Notes: generated from the sequence alone by a model not told the origin. A DNA stretch of 64,000 nucleotides from Pyxidicoccus trucidator (GCF_010894435.1 NZ_JAAIXZ010000004.1:358300-422299), one strand, 5' to 3'. Shown: positions 16,732 to 25,569, counted from the first letter of the stretch. Translations and numbers: made by a program.

Positions 16732-17475
16732 TCACCTGCGAGAGCGAGGGGCAAGCGCCTCGGGAGAAGCGAAGCCGGCGAAGAGCTCGCCGGTGACATA
16801 GGCGCGGTGCTTGCGGGACGCGCGGCGGAGGTAGTCGTTGAGCACCTCGCGGTTGGCGCGGGCGCGGTGGGTGGCGGGCCAGCGCAGGTGCATGCGTGCG
16901 CGGACGATGCCCTTGCTGCCCCGGTGGACGAAGGTGACGAGGCCACCGGGGGACACGCGCTCGACGACGCCGACGTGGGTGAGCCCGTCATCGCGGCGCC
17001 CGTCGTTGTCCCTGTCATACGTCTCGCGGAAGAAGACGAGGTCTCCCGGGCGCGGCTTCGTCCGGTGGAGGGCGCCCTGGCGACGCACGGCGCGGTAGAT
17101 GTGGGTGACGCCGTTCTCACCCTTGCGGCCCGGGCCCGACATGAGGTCGATGCCGGCGCTCGTGTAGGCCAGCCGCGCCAGGCCCGTGCAGTCATCTGGC
17201 ACGGTGTTGCTCACGGTGCGCAGGGAGGTGACACCGACGAGGCCGGTGGCCTTCTTGGCGATGCGCTCGCCCACGCGCGGGCGGGGTGGGGACGTGGCGC
17301 GGGAAGGCTTCGACTTGCGGCCGGTGGACGCGGGCTCCGCCTGCTTGCCCTGCGCCGGCTTCACCGCCGCGGGATGTGCTGACACGGGCGCCGCGGTGCG
17401 CGTGGCGGCGTGTGCGCTACCGCAGGCCAGCGGCCCGAGTACTGCTGCGACGACCAGGAGGACGTGACGGAGCAT
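16732..17475 (-). CDS. secreted NlpC/P60- or CHAP-like cysteine peptidase
   Basis: A clear Sec signal of about 23 residues ends 'CGSAHA', followed by a basic, Pro/Ala-rich linker. The catalytic core contains C96 in 'DDCTGLARLAYTSAG' and H167 in 'LTHVGVVERV', the spacing of NlpC/P60 or CHAP peptidoglycan amidases. Between them is 'DRDNDGRRDD', which looks like a calcium-binding loop, so activity could depend on calcium. The 247-residue protein probably cuts wall peptides in the periplasm or outside the cell. The KaiC-like gene starts 128 bases downstream on the same strand. Confidence 0.78.
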   Translation of the reverse strand: MLRHVLLVVAAVLGPLACGSAHAATRTAAPVSAHPAAVKPAQGKQAEPASTGRKSKPSRATSPPRPRVGERIAKKATGLVGVTSLRTVSNTVPDDCTGLARLAYTSAGIDLMSGPGRKGENGVTHIYRAVRRQGALHRTKPRPGDLVFFRETYDRDNDGRRDDGLTHVGVVERVSPGGLVTFVHRGSKGIVRARMHLRWPATHRARANREVLNDYLRRASRKHRAYVTGELFAGFASPEALAPRSRR

Positions 17476-17516
17476 TGCTCCGCCGGACGTGGCCCTCCGG
17501 GCGGTTATTCACTTCG

Positions 17517-17539
17517 GGCCCGGGCGACTTTCCCGGGCC
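17517..17539 (-). terminator. hairpin downstream of the 808-residue protein gene
   Basis: GGCCCGGG at 17517-17524 pairs with CCCGGGCC at 17532-17539 around a seven-base loop. It lies 64 bases beyond the stop of the minus-strand gene ending at 17603. There is no T run. Confidence 0.45.
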
Positions 17540-17602
17540 GGAGCCCCGCGCCGCCACCCGGGCGGCACGGTTGCTCGGGCACCGAGCAAGCTCACTCGGG
17601 GA

Positions 17603-20029
17603 CTAGGCGATGATGGGGCGCAGGTAGCGCAGGCGCTCGGGGTCCAGCGCGTTGTCGCGCACCTTGTTCACGAGCCGGTCCACATCGCGGCGGACCTGAT
17701 TCACGTCGCCCTTGTACTCGGCCAGCTTCTCGTCCGCGAAGTCCTTCGTCCCGGCGCCAATCTCCAGGCTGCCGCCGTTGCCGCCCGCGCCGACGCTCAG
17801 CCCGCCCTCGATGCCGGTGGTGCGGAAGCGCTCCAGCGAGGCCTCCACCACGAGCCCGCCCTTGTCCGAGGGCACCCGTCCCAGCTTGTCCAGCGCGCCG
17901 TCGAAGTTGCCGCGCAGGATTTCGCCGCCCGCGCCGCTCTCCAGGATGGCCTGGGGGTTGCCCTTGACGGAGGCGGTGGCCTTCACGCCCTCGCCCTGGT
18001 TGAGGCTGGCCTCCACCGGCCCGCTCGTCACGCCCACCGCGCGGCCACCCTGCAGCTCCGCCTCGAAGGTGACCTTCGCCTCGGCGTCCTTGACGAGCCT
18101 GCCGCGGCCCTCGCTCGTGGCCAGGTCGCTGAGCTGGAAGTCCTTCGGAATGTTGAACCGCTCCTCCACCTCGATGCTGCCGCTCACCCCGCCGTTGACC
18201 TCGCCGCTCACGCCGCCGCCGGTGCTGACCGCGCCCTCGGCGTTGCCGGAAATCTTCTGCTTGAGGACCACCGCGCTGGGCTGACCGTTCTCGAACTCCA
18301 CCCGGGCCGTGTGCTGCGCCTGGACGTCGGCGCTGCCGCTCAGCCCCTGCAGGCTGGTGCCGCCCTCGGCCGAGATTTCCGCCGCGATGTTGCCCTGCAC
18401 CTCCACCGCGCTGATGTTGTCGCGCAGCTTGCCCAGGTCGCCGGGCGAGGCGCCGAAGATGTGGTCGATGACGCCCAGCTGGTCCGCCGCGGCGCCAGCC
18501 GGTCCGGCGGCGGCCGTGGCCGCGGTGGCCATCATGGTGTCCACCGCCTCCTTCGCTTCCTTGGCGCTGCCGAACTTCAGCTCCACCTTGCCGCCCACGT
18601 TGGCGGTGGCGCTGCCGCTCAGCTCACCCTTGGTGCCCTGGGTGAGGATGCCGCCGATGCCGCCGCCCACCTGGGCATCCACGCTGACGGTGTACTCGTC
18701 CTTGCCGCTGTCGTCCTTGCCGCGGGAAATCTCGATGTTGCCCTCGGCCTTGCCCGTGAGGCCCGCGCCGCTGACGCTGCCTCCGACGTGCAGGGTGTGC
18801 GAGTCGCCGTCACCGAGCCCGTCGATGGCGCTCCGGTATTGCCCCACCTGCTTGACGGCCTCCACCGTCTCCGGCAGGTCCTGGATGCTCTGGCCGGAGG
18901 TGCGCAGCAGGTCCGCCGAGTTGAGCACCGGCCCCAGCGGCGTGAAGGTGGTTGCATTGCGGATGGGCTCGGGGATGTGGTCCGTCACCGTGCCAATGGC
19001 GTCGCCGGTGCCCTCGATGATGCCGCCGCCCTTGTCAGCGGCCTGCTCGAGGAAGCCGGGGCGGCCGTTCGTCGCCTCGTCCACGGCCTGGCGGATGTTG
19101 TCCTTGGCGTCGGAGCTCTTGTCCATCGCCTCCAGGTTGTTGGCCAGCTGCGTGCCGAAGTCCGGCGGCGCGCCGTCTTCAATCTGCTGGCGCAGCGCTC
19201 CGCCGAACTGGTCATTGTCGTCCACGTCGGTGAAGCGGTCGCCCTGGTGGAGCGCGAAGCTCTGGGCGATGGCGGCGCCGCCCTCGGGGCCCGCGGCGCG
19301 AGTGGCGTAGGACAGGTCGCGCAGGGTGTTGTTGAGGTCCGTCTCACCGGGCCGGTCGTCGTAGTTGTTGACGGCCTGGCTCATGCGCTCCACCTGCGGC
19401 GCGGCGGTGCGCGCGATGTTGGCGCGCTGCGCGGGGTCGCTGGTGAGCTCCAGCTGGCGGCGCAGCTCGGCGGCGCCCTGGGCGGGGCCCGCGTCGGTGG
19501 CCGCCTGGATGCGGCGGGTGCTCTCGATGGCGGCGTCCTGGGCGGACACGGGGCCCGGGCCACCGAAGAGGCGGGCCTGCTCCTGCGGGTTCAGGTTGCC
19601 GGCCTCGTAGGCGTCGCGTACGCGGTCCGCGGCCGCGAAGGGCGCGGGCTTGCCGGCGGCCTCGGCGGTGCGGTTGGCGGTGCGCGCGGCCTCCAGGGAC
19701 TTGTTGGCCTCGTCGATGGAGCGCTGGCGCTCGTGCTGGGCGGTGGCCTCGGTGCGGCCGGCAGTCGTGTCCAGGCGCTTCGCGCGAGCCTCGGCCTGGT
19801 CGATGGCCTGCTCCTGGGCCTGGCTGGGATTGGGGCCCGCCTTCTTCTGGACCTGCTGCGCCTGCTGCTGGGCCTCGTTGGCCTGTGCGCGTGCCTTCGC
19901 GGCGGCCTCCGCCTGCGCCTGGGCGGCTTTGCGAGCGGCCTCGGCGGCCTCCGCTGCGCGACGGGCGGCCTCCGCGGCACGACGGGCGGCCTCTGCGGCA
20001 CCACTGTTACTCACCGGGGGCGGGGGCAT
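17603..20029 (-). CDS. large coiled-coil and glycine-rich protein, function unknown
   Basis: The 808-residue product opens 'MPPPPVSNSG', then a heptad-like run of Ala, Arg, Glu and Gln from about residue 11 to 125 ('AARRAAEAARRAAEAAEAAR'). The middle (130-360) is helical and acidic. From about 400 onward, short glycine/serine strands alternate with polar residues, as in 'GGSVSGAGLTGKAEGNIEIS', suggesting a repetitive beta structure. There is no signal peptide and no enzyme motif I recognise. The start was chosen because AAGGA precedes ATG 20029 by seven bases; an upstream extension of 50 residues looks non-coding. A secreted effector or a surface scaffold are both possible. Confidence 0.7.
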   Translation of the reverse strand: MPPPPVSNSGAAEAARRAAEAARRAAEAAEAARKAAQAQAEAAAKARAQANEAQQQAQQVQKKAGPNPSQAQEQAIDQAEARAKRLDTTAGRTEATAQHERQRSIDEANKSLEAARTANRTAEAAGKPAPFAAADRVRDAYEAGNLNPQEQARLFGGPGPVSAQDAAIESTRRIQAATDAGPAQGAAELRRQLELTSDPAQRANIARTAAPQVERMSQAVNNYDDRPGETDLNNTLRDLSYATRAAGPEGGAAIAQSFALHQGDRFTDVDDNDQFGGALRQQIEDGAPPDFGTQLANNLEAMDKSSDAKDNIRQAVDEATNGRPGFLEQAADKGGGIIEGTGDAIGTVTDHIPEPIRNATTFTPLGPVLNSADLLRTSGQSIQDLPETVEAVKQVGQYRSAIDGLGDGDSHTLHVGGSVSGAGLTGKAEGNIEISRGKDDSGKDEYTVSVDAQVGGGIGGILTQGTKGELSGSATANVGGKVELKFGSAKEAKEAVDTMMATAATAAAGPAGAAADQLGVIDHIFGASPGDLGKLRDNISAVEVQGNIAAEISAEGGTSLQGLSGSADVQAQHTARVEFENGQPSAVVLKQKISGNAEGAVSTGGGVSGEVNGGVSGSIEVEERFNIPKDFQLSDLATSEGRGRLVKDAEAKVTFEAELQGGRAVGVTSGPVEASLNQGEGVKATASVKGNPQAILESGAGGEILRGNFDGALDKLGRVPSDKGGLVVEASLERFRTTGIEGGLSVGAGGNGGSLEIGAGTKDFADEKLAEYKGDVNQVRRDVDRLVNKVRDNALDPERLRYLRPIIA

Positions 20030-20227
20030 GCGGGAGTCCTTGAGGGGGGTGTGGGAGACGCCGGCCCCAGACGCAGGGGCGCGATCATCGTGAGGACGTC
20101 TCCATTTTCCGCCCCGGGCCCGCGCGGGTTGCGTGGCTGTGACACATTTTTCGCGATTCTTGAGAGTCCAAACGGACACCCGTGTGCCTGTGCAGGTCCG
20201 GGTGGGCCCTGGGCCGCGTGTCGCCGG

Positions 20228-20728
20228 CTAGGGAGCCTTGTCCCGGAGCTGCTGGGCGTAGCGCGCGACGGAGCGGTTGTAGCGAGGCAGGTATTTCGAA
20301 AGGGCCGTGAGGGCCACGGCCACCGCCTCCCGCTCGCGTCCGAGGTCGACGAGCACCAGGGCCATGAAGGTCGCCACCGCGCCATCGAGCGCATCGGACG
20401 CGGCGTCGGCTTCGGTGGTCAGGAGCTTCAACGCGTCCTGTGGCTTCCCAAGGTTGCGGAGCGAGCTGGCCAACTGGATGACAGCCCGCCGGCGGCGCTC
20501 ACCCGCCAGGCCCGCGTCGAGCGCGGCCGAGTACAGCTCAACCGCCCGCGCGGGGTGGCCGGTGGAGTCAAACGCCGAGCCTCGCTCGAACAGTCCAATC
20601 GCGTTTCCCGGTGGGAGCTCGGCGACCAGCGCCTCCATGCGGCCAACGAATGCGTCCGCGTCATGGCCATCCATCCCGGCCCACAGCTCCGAGACACACT
20701 TCTCCCAATCGGCACTCGGGACAGTCAT
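20228..20728 (-). CDS. tetratricopeptide protein (TPR_5-like)
   Basis: This 166-residue all-helical protein follows the TPR_5 pattern: an acidic N-terminal helix pair 'ADWEKCVSELWAGMDGHD', then 'GNAIGLFERGSAFDSTGHP', 'ERRRRAVIQLASSLRNLG' and 'FMALVLVDLGREREAV'. Such proteins are cytosolic protein-binding scaffolds of unknown specific role. ATG 20728 starts the conserved part; an upstream ATG at 20761 lacks support, and no strong ribosome site is visible for either. It is divergent from the glycine-rich secreted protein gene. Confidence 0.78.
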   Translation of the reverse strand: MTVPSADWEKCVSELWAGMDGHDADAFVGRMEALVAELPPGNAIGLFERGSAFDSTGHPARAVELYSAALDAGLAGERRRRAVIQLASSLRNLGKPQDALKLLTTEADAASDALDGAVATFMALVLVDLGREREAVAVALTALSKYLPRYNRSVARYAQQLRDKAP

Positions 20729-20878
20729 GGGCGGAGTATGGCCGACGGCCACGGGGCCCATTCCGGGGATGCGTGGGCGTAGGCCGGCTGACTCCGGATG
20801 CTTCCCGATGGGACGCAGTCGTGTTTCCTGAAGACGCAGCCGCGCGGAAGTCGCTCTGCGTCACGACACGTGCTGCAG

Positions 20879-20895
20879 GTATGAGTGATTCATAC
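20879..20895. promoter_or_regulatory. inverted repeat in divergent intergenic region
   Basis: GTATGA at 20879-20884 and TCATAC at 20890-20895 form a perfect six-base inverted repeat with a five-base spacer. It lies between the divergent TPR gene (start 20728) and glycine-rich gene (start 20977). A dimeric repressor or activator site is plausible; no regulator is identified. Confidence 0.35.
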
Positions 20896-20976
20896 GCGAA
20901 GTGGCTCGCCGCTTGCTGGGGCCGCCGCCCGGTGGCCGACCGGCCCCGAGTCCAACGCAACGCAAGAAAGGCAGCG

Positions 20977-21849
20977 ATGAGGAACTCCCATCCTGACGCA
21001 CGAAGTGTATCGAGGCTTCTCACGGTACTCGTGGCACTCGCCACGAGCCTGGGAGGGATGTCCGCCCACGGGCAGACGCCACAGAGCCAGACCTTCAACT
21101 ACACGGGCGGAACCCAGACCTTCACGGTACCCGCCAACGTGAGCGTGCTGACCATCAATGCCGTGGGAGCTCGCGGCGGAAACGCCTTCAACAACTCCAC
21201 GGCGGGCCTGGGTGCCTCACTGCAAGGCAGCTTCGCGGTGACGCCCGGAGAGCAGCTCACGCTGCTCGTGGGCGGCCGGGGCGCGGACGGCACCAACGGT
21301 GGTGGCGGTGGTGGCACCTTCGTGTGGCGGGGCACAGGAGCTGCGTCCACGTCGGCGCTGCTGGTGGCCGCGGGCGGTGGCGGTGGAGCGGGCTGCAACG
21401 GCTTCAATGGCATCGGCGCCTCGCTGAGCAGCAGCGGCACGTCCGGTAACGGCAGCCCGGGTGCCGGTGGCGGAGCCAGCGCCGGAGGAGGAGGCGGTGG
21501 TGCGGCCGGCTTCCACGGTGGCGGCGGCGGCGGTGCGGGCCTGACGCAGTCGGGCGGCGCCGGAGTCAACGGCGCCGGCTCGGGTGGTGGCGGTGGAGGT
21601 AGCGCCATCAGCAGCGGCGGTGGTGGTGGCGGTGGCACCCTCAACGGCAACGGCGGCTTCGGTGGCGGAGGCGGCGCGGCGGGCGCGGCCGGCGGTGCGG
21701 GTGGCTACAGCGGCGGCGGTGCCGGTGGCGCGTCCTCCAACTGTGGCGGTGGTGGTGGCGGTGGCTCTGCCAACGGCGGCGCCAACCCCGTCAACCAGGC
21801 CAATGTCGGCGGTGGCAACGGCCAGGTCGTTCTCAACTACCTCCAGTAG
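20977..21849 (+). CDS. secreted glycine-rich protein
   Basis: After a signal peptide of about 33 residues ending near 'MSAHGQ', the 290-residue product begins with a beta segment ('FNYTGGTQTFTVPANVSVL') typical of glycine-rich extracellular proteins. It then becomes almost entirely Gly with Ala, Ser, Asn and Thr from about residue 100. Proteins of this shape are surface or matrix structural proteins. ATG 20977 follows AAGAAAGG; a start at 20881 is in frame but adds a non-signal leader. A strong terminator follows at 21888. Confidence 0.78.
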   Translation: MRNSHPDARSVSRLLTVLVALATSLGGMSAHGQTPQSQTFNYTGGTQTFTVPANVSVLTINAVGARGGNAFNNSTAGLGASLQGSFAVTPGEQLTLLVGGRGADGTNGGGGGGTFVWRGTGAASTSALLVAAGGGGGAGCNGFNGIGASLSSSGTSGNGSPGAGGGASAGGGGGGAAGFHGGGGGGAGLTQSGGAGVNGAGSGGGGGGSAISSGGGGGGGTLNGNGGFGGGGGAAGAAGGAGGYSGGGAGGASSNCGGGGGGGSANGGANPVNQANVGGGNGQVVLNYLQ

Positions 21850-21887
21850 CTCTGACAACGGGCCTCCGCCCGGCGAAGTCGTGACCT

Positions 21888-21921
21888 GGGGAGGATCCGC
21901 GAGTGCCTGCGGATCCTCCCC
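21888..21921 (+). terminator. strong intrinsic terminator hairpin
   Basis: GGGGAGGATCCGC at 21888-21900 is perfectly complementary to GCGGATCCTCCCC at 21909-21921, a 13-base stem with an eight-base loop. It lies 39 bases after the glycine-rich gene and before the gene at 21982. Confidence 0.8.
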
Positions 21922-21981
21922 GCATCTTGAGTTTCCAGGGCGTGCGCTCCAAGGTGCCGGCTCCACTGAAGGGAGTCCGCC

Positions 21982-22395
21982 ATGAAGAAGCTGCTTGGAA
22001 GCCTGTCCGCCGCCCTGTTCCTCCTGCTGCCGGCCGTGGCCGCCGCGGAGACGACGTGGGTCATGAGCGCGAGCGTGCCCGTGGTGGGCGCGGGAGGCGG
22101 TTACGTCTTCTACCAATTCCAGCTCACCACCGGCGTCTGGCCCGTGGCCCCGGGGCACACCGCGGGCGTCGTCTACACCTGGGACAACTGGCAGACCACG
22201 CAGTCGGCCACGCTCGCGTGGCAGAGCAACCAGCCCAACGCCTACGGCAGCCAGGACGAAGTATGGAACGGCCGCTTCAACATCCCGCCGTACATCTCGT
22301 TCAGCGCCGTGCAGTACGCCATCTACGTGGATGACGCGTCCGGCAACCGCACCTGGAACAACAACAGCGGGCAGAACTTCGTCGTCGCGAAGTAG
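21982..22395 (+). CDS. small secreted protein, CBM21/starch-binding-like
   Basis: A 22-residue signal peptide ending 'AVAAAE' is followed by one beta domain of about 115 residues. The pattern 'GVVYTWDNWQTTQSATLAW' and the late 'VQYAIYVDDASGNRTWNNN' resembles CBM21-type carbohydrate-binding modules, which end with an aromatic residue followed by two or three asparagines. No catalytic domain is attached, so if secreted it would act as a free glycan-binding protein. The family call rests only on these aromatic and Asn positions. Confidence 0.6.
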   Translation: MKKLLGSLSAALFLLLPAVAAAETTWVMSASVPVVGAGGGYVFYQFQLTTGVWPVAPGHTAGVVYTWDNWQTTQSATLAWQSNQPNAYGSQDEVWNGRFNIPPYISFSAVQYAIYVDDASGNRTWNNNSGQNFVVAK

Positions 22396-22503
22396 CCGTA
22401 GCGAAGCCCCCGAGGGAGAAATTCCCGGAAAAATCAGCAGGGGGAAGATCTCCCGAGCCCCTCGTTCACTGTCTGCCGCAAGCCACCAAGGGGCATTGAA
22501 CAC

Positions 22504-24474
22504 ATGCGTCAGCGAGCAATCGGAATGCGCTCCCACGTGCTGGGAGCGCTGCTGGGGAGTCTTGTCTTCGCATCAGGCTGTGGGCCCGCCGAGCAGCAGG
22601 AGCCGCGGGAGCTGGACCCGGCCTCCCTGCCCGGCAAGGAGTCCAAGCCCGACGAGGAGCTGGGCACGCGCAGGGACTCGGTGGTGTATGGCGTCGACAA
22701 CCGCCAGGACGTGAACCTTCACACGGACGCGTACCTGCGGGCGCGCGCGCACCAGTCCACGGTGGCGCTGATGCGCCCGACGGCCATCAACGCGACCAAC
22801 CCCGACAACGTTACCTTCACCGGCAACACGCTGCAGGTGGACAACAACCTCTGCGCCACCGAGCGCTTCCTGAGTGACCCGAGCCCGGCCTTCTGCTCGG
22901 GCACGCTCATCGACGACGACCTGGTGCTGACCGCGGGCCACTGCATCACCGCCGCGAACTGCGCCAACACCCGCTTCGTCTTCAACTTCTACCGTGCGAC
23001 GCCGCTCGCGCTGCAGACCGTGACGACGCAGGACATCTTCAGTTGCTCGTCCGTGGTGGCGCGGCAGCTGGCGGTGGTGAACGGGCAGAACCTGGACTTC
23101 GCCGTCGTCCGGTTGGACAGGTCCGCCGTGCCGCGCTTCACCCCGGCGCCGGTGCGCTCGGAGAACGCGGCCCTGCCAGTGGGCCAGGGCGTGGCCGTCA
23201 TCGGCTCGGGCAGCGGCATCCCCTACAAGATTGACTCTGGCGGCTCGGTGCGTGACTCGCGCACGGCCACGCTGGACTTCTTCGTGGCCAACACGGACAC
23301 CTTCGGCGGCAACTCCGGCTCGGGTGTCTATGACCTGCTCTGGCAGTCGGTGGTGGGCATCCTCGTGCGCGGCGAGACGGACTACGTCGCCAACGGGAGC
23401 TGCAACATCGTCAACGTCTGCTCGGAGACGGGCTGCCGTGGCGAGGACATCACCTACGTGCGCCCGGCCCTGGACGCCTACTGTGCCGTGGCCACCAGCC
23501 GTCGGCTGTGTGGTGAGACGTCCCTGGCCAACGCGCTGACCTATGACCGCACCAACACCAGCTCCGCCTCGGTGAACGCGGCCACCGCCACGCTCTCGCT
23601 GGTGGAAGGGCAGACGGTCCATATCGGCACCTGCGGGCTGCCGGGCGCCGCCTACGCGGGTGACACCTACCTGCGGCTGACCAACGCGGCGAGCACGCTC
23701 GTGGCCGTCAGCGACGACGCCTTCGGCACCTACTGCTCGAACATCAAGTACACCGTCCCCGCGGGCGGTGGCGGCAACTACCAGCTCAGCGCTGGCTGCT
23801 ACCTGAACCGGAGCTGCCGTGGCACCGCCGTCTGGAGCGTGAGCGCCGGCACCTATGCCGCCGCCAACACCACCTCCGCCACCATCAACACCGTCAACCG
23901 TCGCTTCGCCCTCACCGAGGGCCAGGTGCTCAACGTGGGCACCTGCGGCGTGACGGGCGCGTCCTTCACCGGTGACACCCTCCTGCGGCTGTACGACGCG
24001 GCGGGCGCCCAGGTGACGGCGAGCGATGACGCCTGCGGCGGCACCGGCTCCAACATCAAGTACACCGTGCCCGTGGGCAAGGGTGGCATCTACGAGCTGC
24101 GCGCCGGCTGCTACTCCAGCACCGCGTGCAGCGGCAACCTGGCGTGGGGCACCAGCGGCGGCAGCGGCTCCGTCGTCTACACCGCCACGAACACCGCCAG
24201 CGCCACCACGGGCACCGTGAACCATGACCTCATCCTGTCCGCGGGCCAGGTCCTGACGGTGGGCACGTGCGGCACGCCCAACGCCTACACGCCGTCGGAC
24301 ACCTTCCTGCGGCTGGTGAACGCGGGCGGCACTGAGGTGGCCCTCAGTGACGACGCCTGCGGCAGCGGCTCGCGCATCACCTATACGGCGCCCGCGGACG
24401 GCATCTACCAGCTGCGCGCCGGCTGCTACTCCGCCAACGCGTGCAGCGGCACGGCGTCCTACCGCACCAACTGA
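22504..24474 (+). CDS. V8/trypsin-like serine protease lipoprotein with three repeats
   Basis: The 656-residue product is predicted to be lipidated at C26 ('FASGC'). The chymotrypsin-fold protease (about 60-335) shows the whole triad: H146 in 'LTAGHCIT', D198 in 'NLDFAVVRLD' and S271 in 'GGNSGSGV'. Three tandem beta domains of about 95 residues follow, from about 345. Each holds the pattern 'VGTCG', then 'DTLLRL' and an aspartate pair before a final Cys-rich strand. They look like pre-peptidase C-terminal or lectin-like adhesion modules. The enzyme likely attacks prey or extracellular protein at the cell surface. A strong terminator follows. Confidence 0.87.
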   Translation: MRQRAIGMRSHVLGALLGSLVFASGCGPAEQQEPRELDPASLPGKESKPDEELGTRRDSVVYGVDNRQDVNLHTDAYLRARAHQSTVALMRPTAINATNPDNVTFTGNTLQVDNNLCATERFLSDPSPAFCSGTLIDDDLVLTAGHCITAANCANTRFVFNFYRATPLALQTVTTQDIFSCSSVVARQLAVVNGQNLDFAVVRLDRSAVPRFTPAPVRSENAALPVGQGVAVIGSGSGIPYKIDSGGSVRDSRTATLDFFVANTDTFGGNSGSGVYDLLWQSVVGILVRGETDYVANGSCNIVNVCSETGCRGEDITYVRPALDAYCAVATSRRLCGETSLANALTYDRTNTSSASVNAATATLSLVEGQTVHIGTCGLPGAAYAGDTYLRLTNAASTLVAVSDDAFGTYCSNIKYTVPAGGGGNYQLSAGCYLNRSCRGTAVWSVSAGTYAAANTTSATINTVNRRFALTEGQVLNVGTCGVTGASFTGDTLLRLYDAAGAQVTASDDACGGTGSNIKYTVPVGKGGIYELRAGCYSSTACSGNLAWGTSGGSGSVVYTATNTASATTGTVNHDLILSAGQVLTVGTCGTPNAYTPSDTFLRLVNAGGTEVALSDDACGSGSRITYTAPADGIYQLRAGCYSANACSGTASYRTN

Positions 24475-24502
24475 CGCGCGGGCTTCTGGCCCTCGCGCAC
24501 CT

Positions 24503-24536
24503 CCGCCTCCTCCGGGCTGGTTCCCGGGGGAGGCGG
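24503..24536 (+). terminator. strong intrinsic terminator after the protease gene
   Basis: CCGCCTCCTCCGGG (24503-24516) pairs with CCCGGGGGAGGCGG (24523-24536) with a single G-T pair, and the sequence continues TTTCGTTTCG. It is one of the few hairpins here with a T-rich tail. Confidence 0.85.
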
Positions 24537-24641
24537 TTTCGTTTCGCGCCGGGAGGCCATCCGGGCCTCGAACGCGGAGCCCGGGTGTCTGCCTGCGTGC
24601 CAGGCAGCGCGCCAGCCGCAGAAGGTGCGTGGCTGTCTGGC

Positions 24642-24759
24642 TGTTCCGACGTGGGGCCGGACGGCACGAACGAGATTGATATCGAGTTCGCGAAGTGGAG
24701 AGGCAGTCAGTGGGACGTACTCCACGCACCGCTTCAAGTGGTCGTCGAATCAGGCGTAG
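24642..24759 (+). pseudogene. relic of a GH16-type glycosidase, frameshifted and truncated
   Basis: Within a 352-base gap there is the coding phrase 'GPDGTNEIDIEFAKW' (about 24654-24698), which contains the E-x-D-x-E active-site signature of family 16 glycosidases. Shifted by one base, 24718-24756 reads 'YSTHRFKWSSNQA' and then TAG. That is the strand which follows in intact members, about 40-50 residues later. The two pieces are fused with an internal loss, so this is a decayed gene and not a functional one. No start or complete domain remains. The rest of 24537-24826 holds nothing I can name. Confidence 0.6.
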
Positions 24760-24826
24760 GCGTCAGGCGCGAGTTGCACGGAGCTGAGCTTCGACCCGGA
24801 GCGGGAGGGTGCGCTAACCTGGGGCC

Positions 24827-25546
24827 GTGGCCATCCAACGCTCCATCCTGCTCATCGCGGACATCGGTGGGTACACCCGTTTCATGCGCACCCACCGCAT
24901 GTCGCTTGCCCACGCTCAAGAGGTGGTGGCGACGCTGCTCGAGGCCGTCATCGACGCGTCCAGGCCGCTCAAGCTGGCGAAGCTGGAGGGGGACGCGGCG
25001 TTCCTCTACGTCCCGCTCGAGAGCGAAGCCCAGCTCGCCTCCGTCGGACAGACGGTGGCCGACATCCGCCGCGCGTTCCTCGCCCGGCAGCAGGACATCG
25101 TGGCCAACCGGTTGTGCACCTGCCACGGGTGCATGGAGGTCGAGAGCCTCAACCTCAAGTTCGTCGCCCACGTGGGTGACGTCGCCTTCCAGAAGGTGAA
25201 GCGCCACAAGGAGCTGGCGGGCATGGACGTCATCCTCCTGCACCGCATGCTGAAGAATGAGGTGCCGGCGCGCGAGTACCTGTTGATGACCGACGAGCTG
25301 CTGGGGAGCCTGGAGCCCACCCTCGGCCGGTCCGCGCGCGCCCTCCTGCACGACTTCGAGGGCATCGGCCCGACGCAGACCCACTACATCGACCTGGCGG
25401 AGCTGGCCGCGGACCTGCCGCCCGCCCTGGTCAAGAGCCTGCCCGTGCGCTGGTGGGACCGCATCGTGATGAACGTGAAGGTGCTTCACTACTACTTCGG
25501 CATCAAGGAGCCGTGCCAGGACTTCCGCAACGTCGAGAAGACCTGA
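24827..25546 (+). CDS. DUF2652 protein, class III cyclase-like
   Basis: The 239-residue protein starts at GTG 24827 with 'MAIQRSILLIADIGGYTRFM', the beta-alpha opening of nucleotide-cyclase-fold proteins. The later 'LKLAKLEGDAAFLYVP' supplies the second strand pair where cyclases carry their second metal aspartate. A 'LCTCHGCMEV' cluster near residue 99 could bind zinc. The C-terminus ends with an amphipathic 'RWWDRIVMNVKVLHYYFG'. Proteins of this type are usually named DUF2652, and cyclase activity has not been established. It faces the AMP-dependent ligase gene. Confidence 0.78.
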   Translation: MAIQRSILLIADIGGYTRFMRTHRMSLAHAQEVVATLLEAVIDASRPLKLAKLEGDAAFLYVPLESEAQLASVGQTVADIRRAFLARQQDIVANRLCTCHGCMEVESLNLKFVAHVGDVAFQKVKRHKELAGMDVILLHRMLKNEVPAREYLLMTDELLGSLEPTLGRSARALLHDFEGIGPTQTHYIDLAELAADLPPALVKSLPVRWWDRIVMNVKVLHYYFGIKEPCQDFRNVEKT

Positions 25547-25569
25547 GCGTCACGCCGCGAAGGCGTCGC

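Noticed and set aside
17489..20782. 1,097-codon plus-strand open frame
   Set aside because: It is antisense to the 808-residue protein and TPR gene, and its composition is that of a shadow frame.
24441..25199. Open frame over the protease terminator and DUF2652 gene
   Set aside because: It crosses a strong terminator and lies in the wrong frame of the DUF2652 gene; only the GH16-like phrase within it is meaningful.
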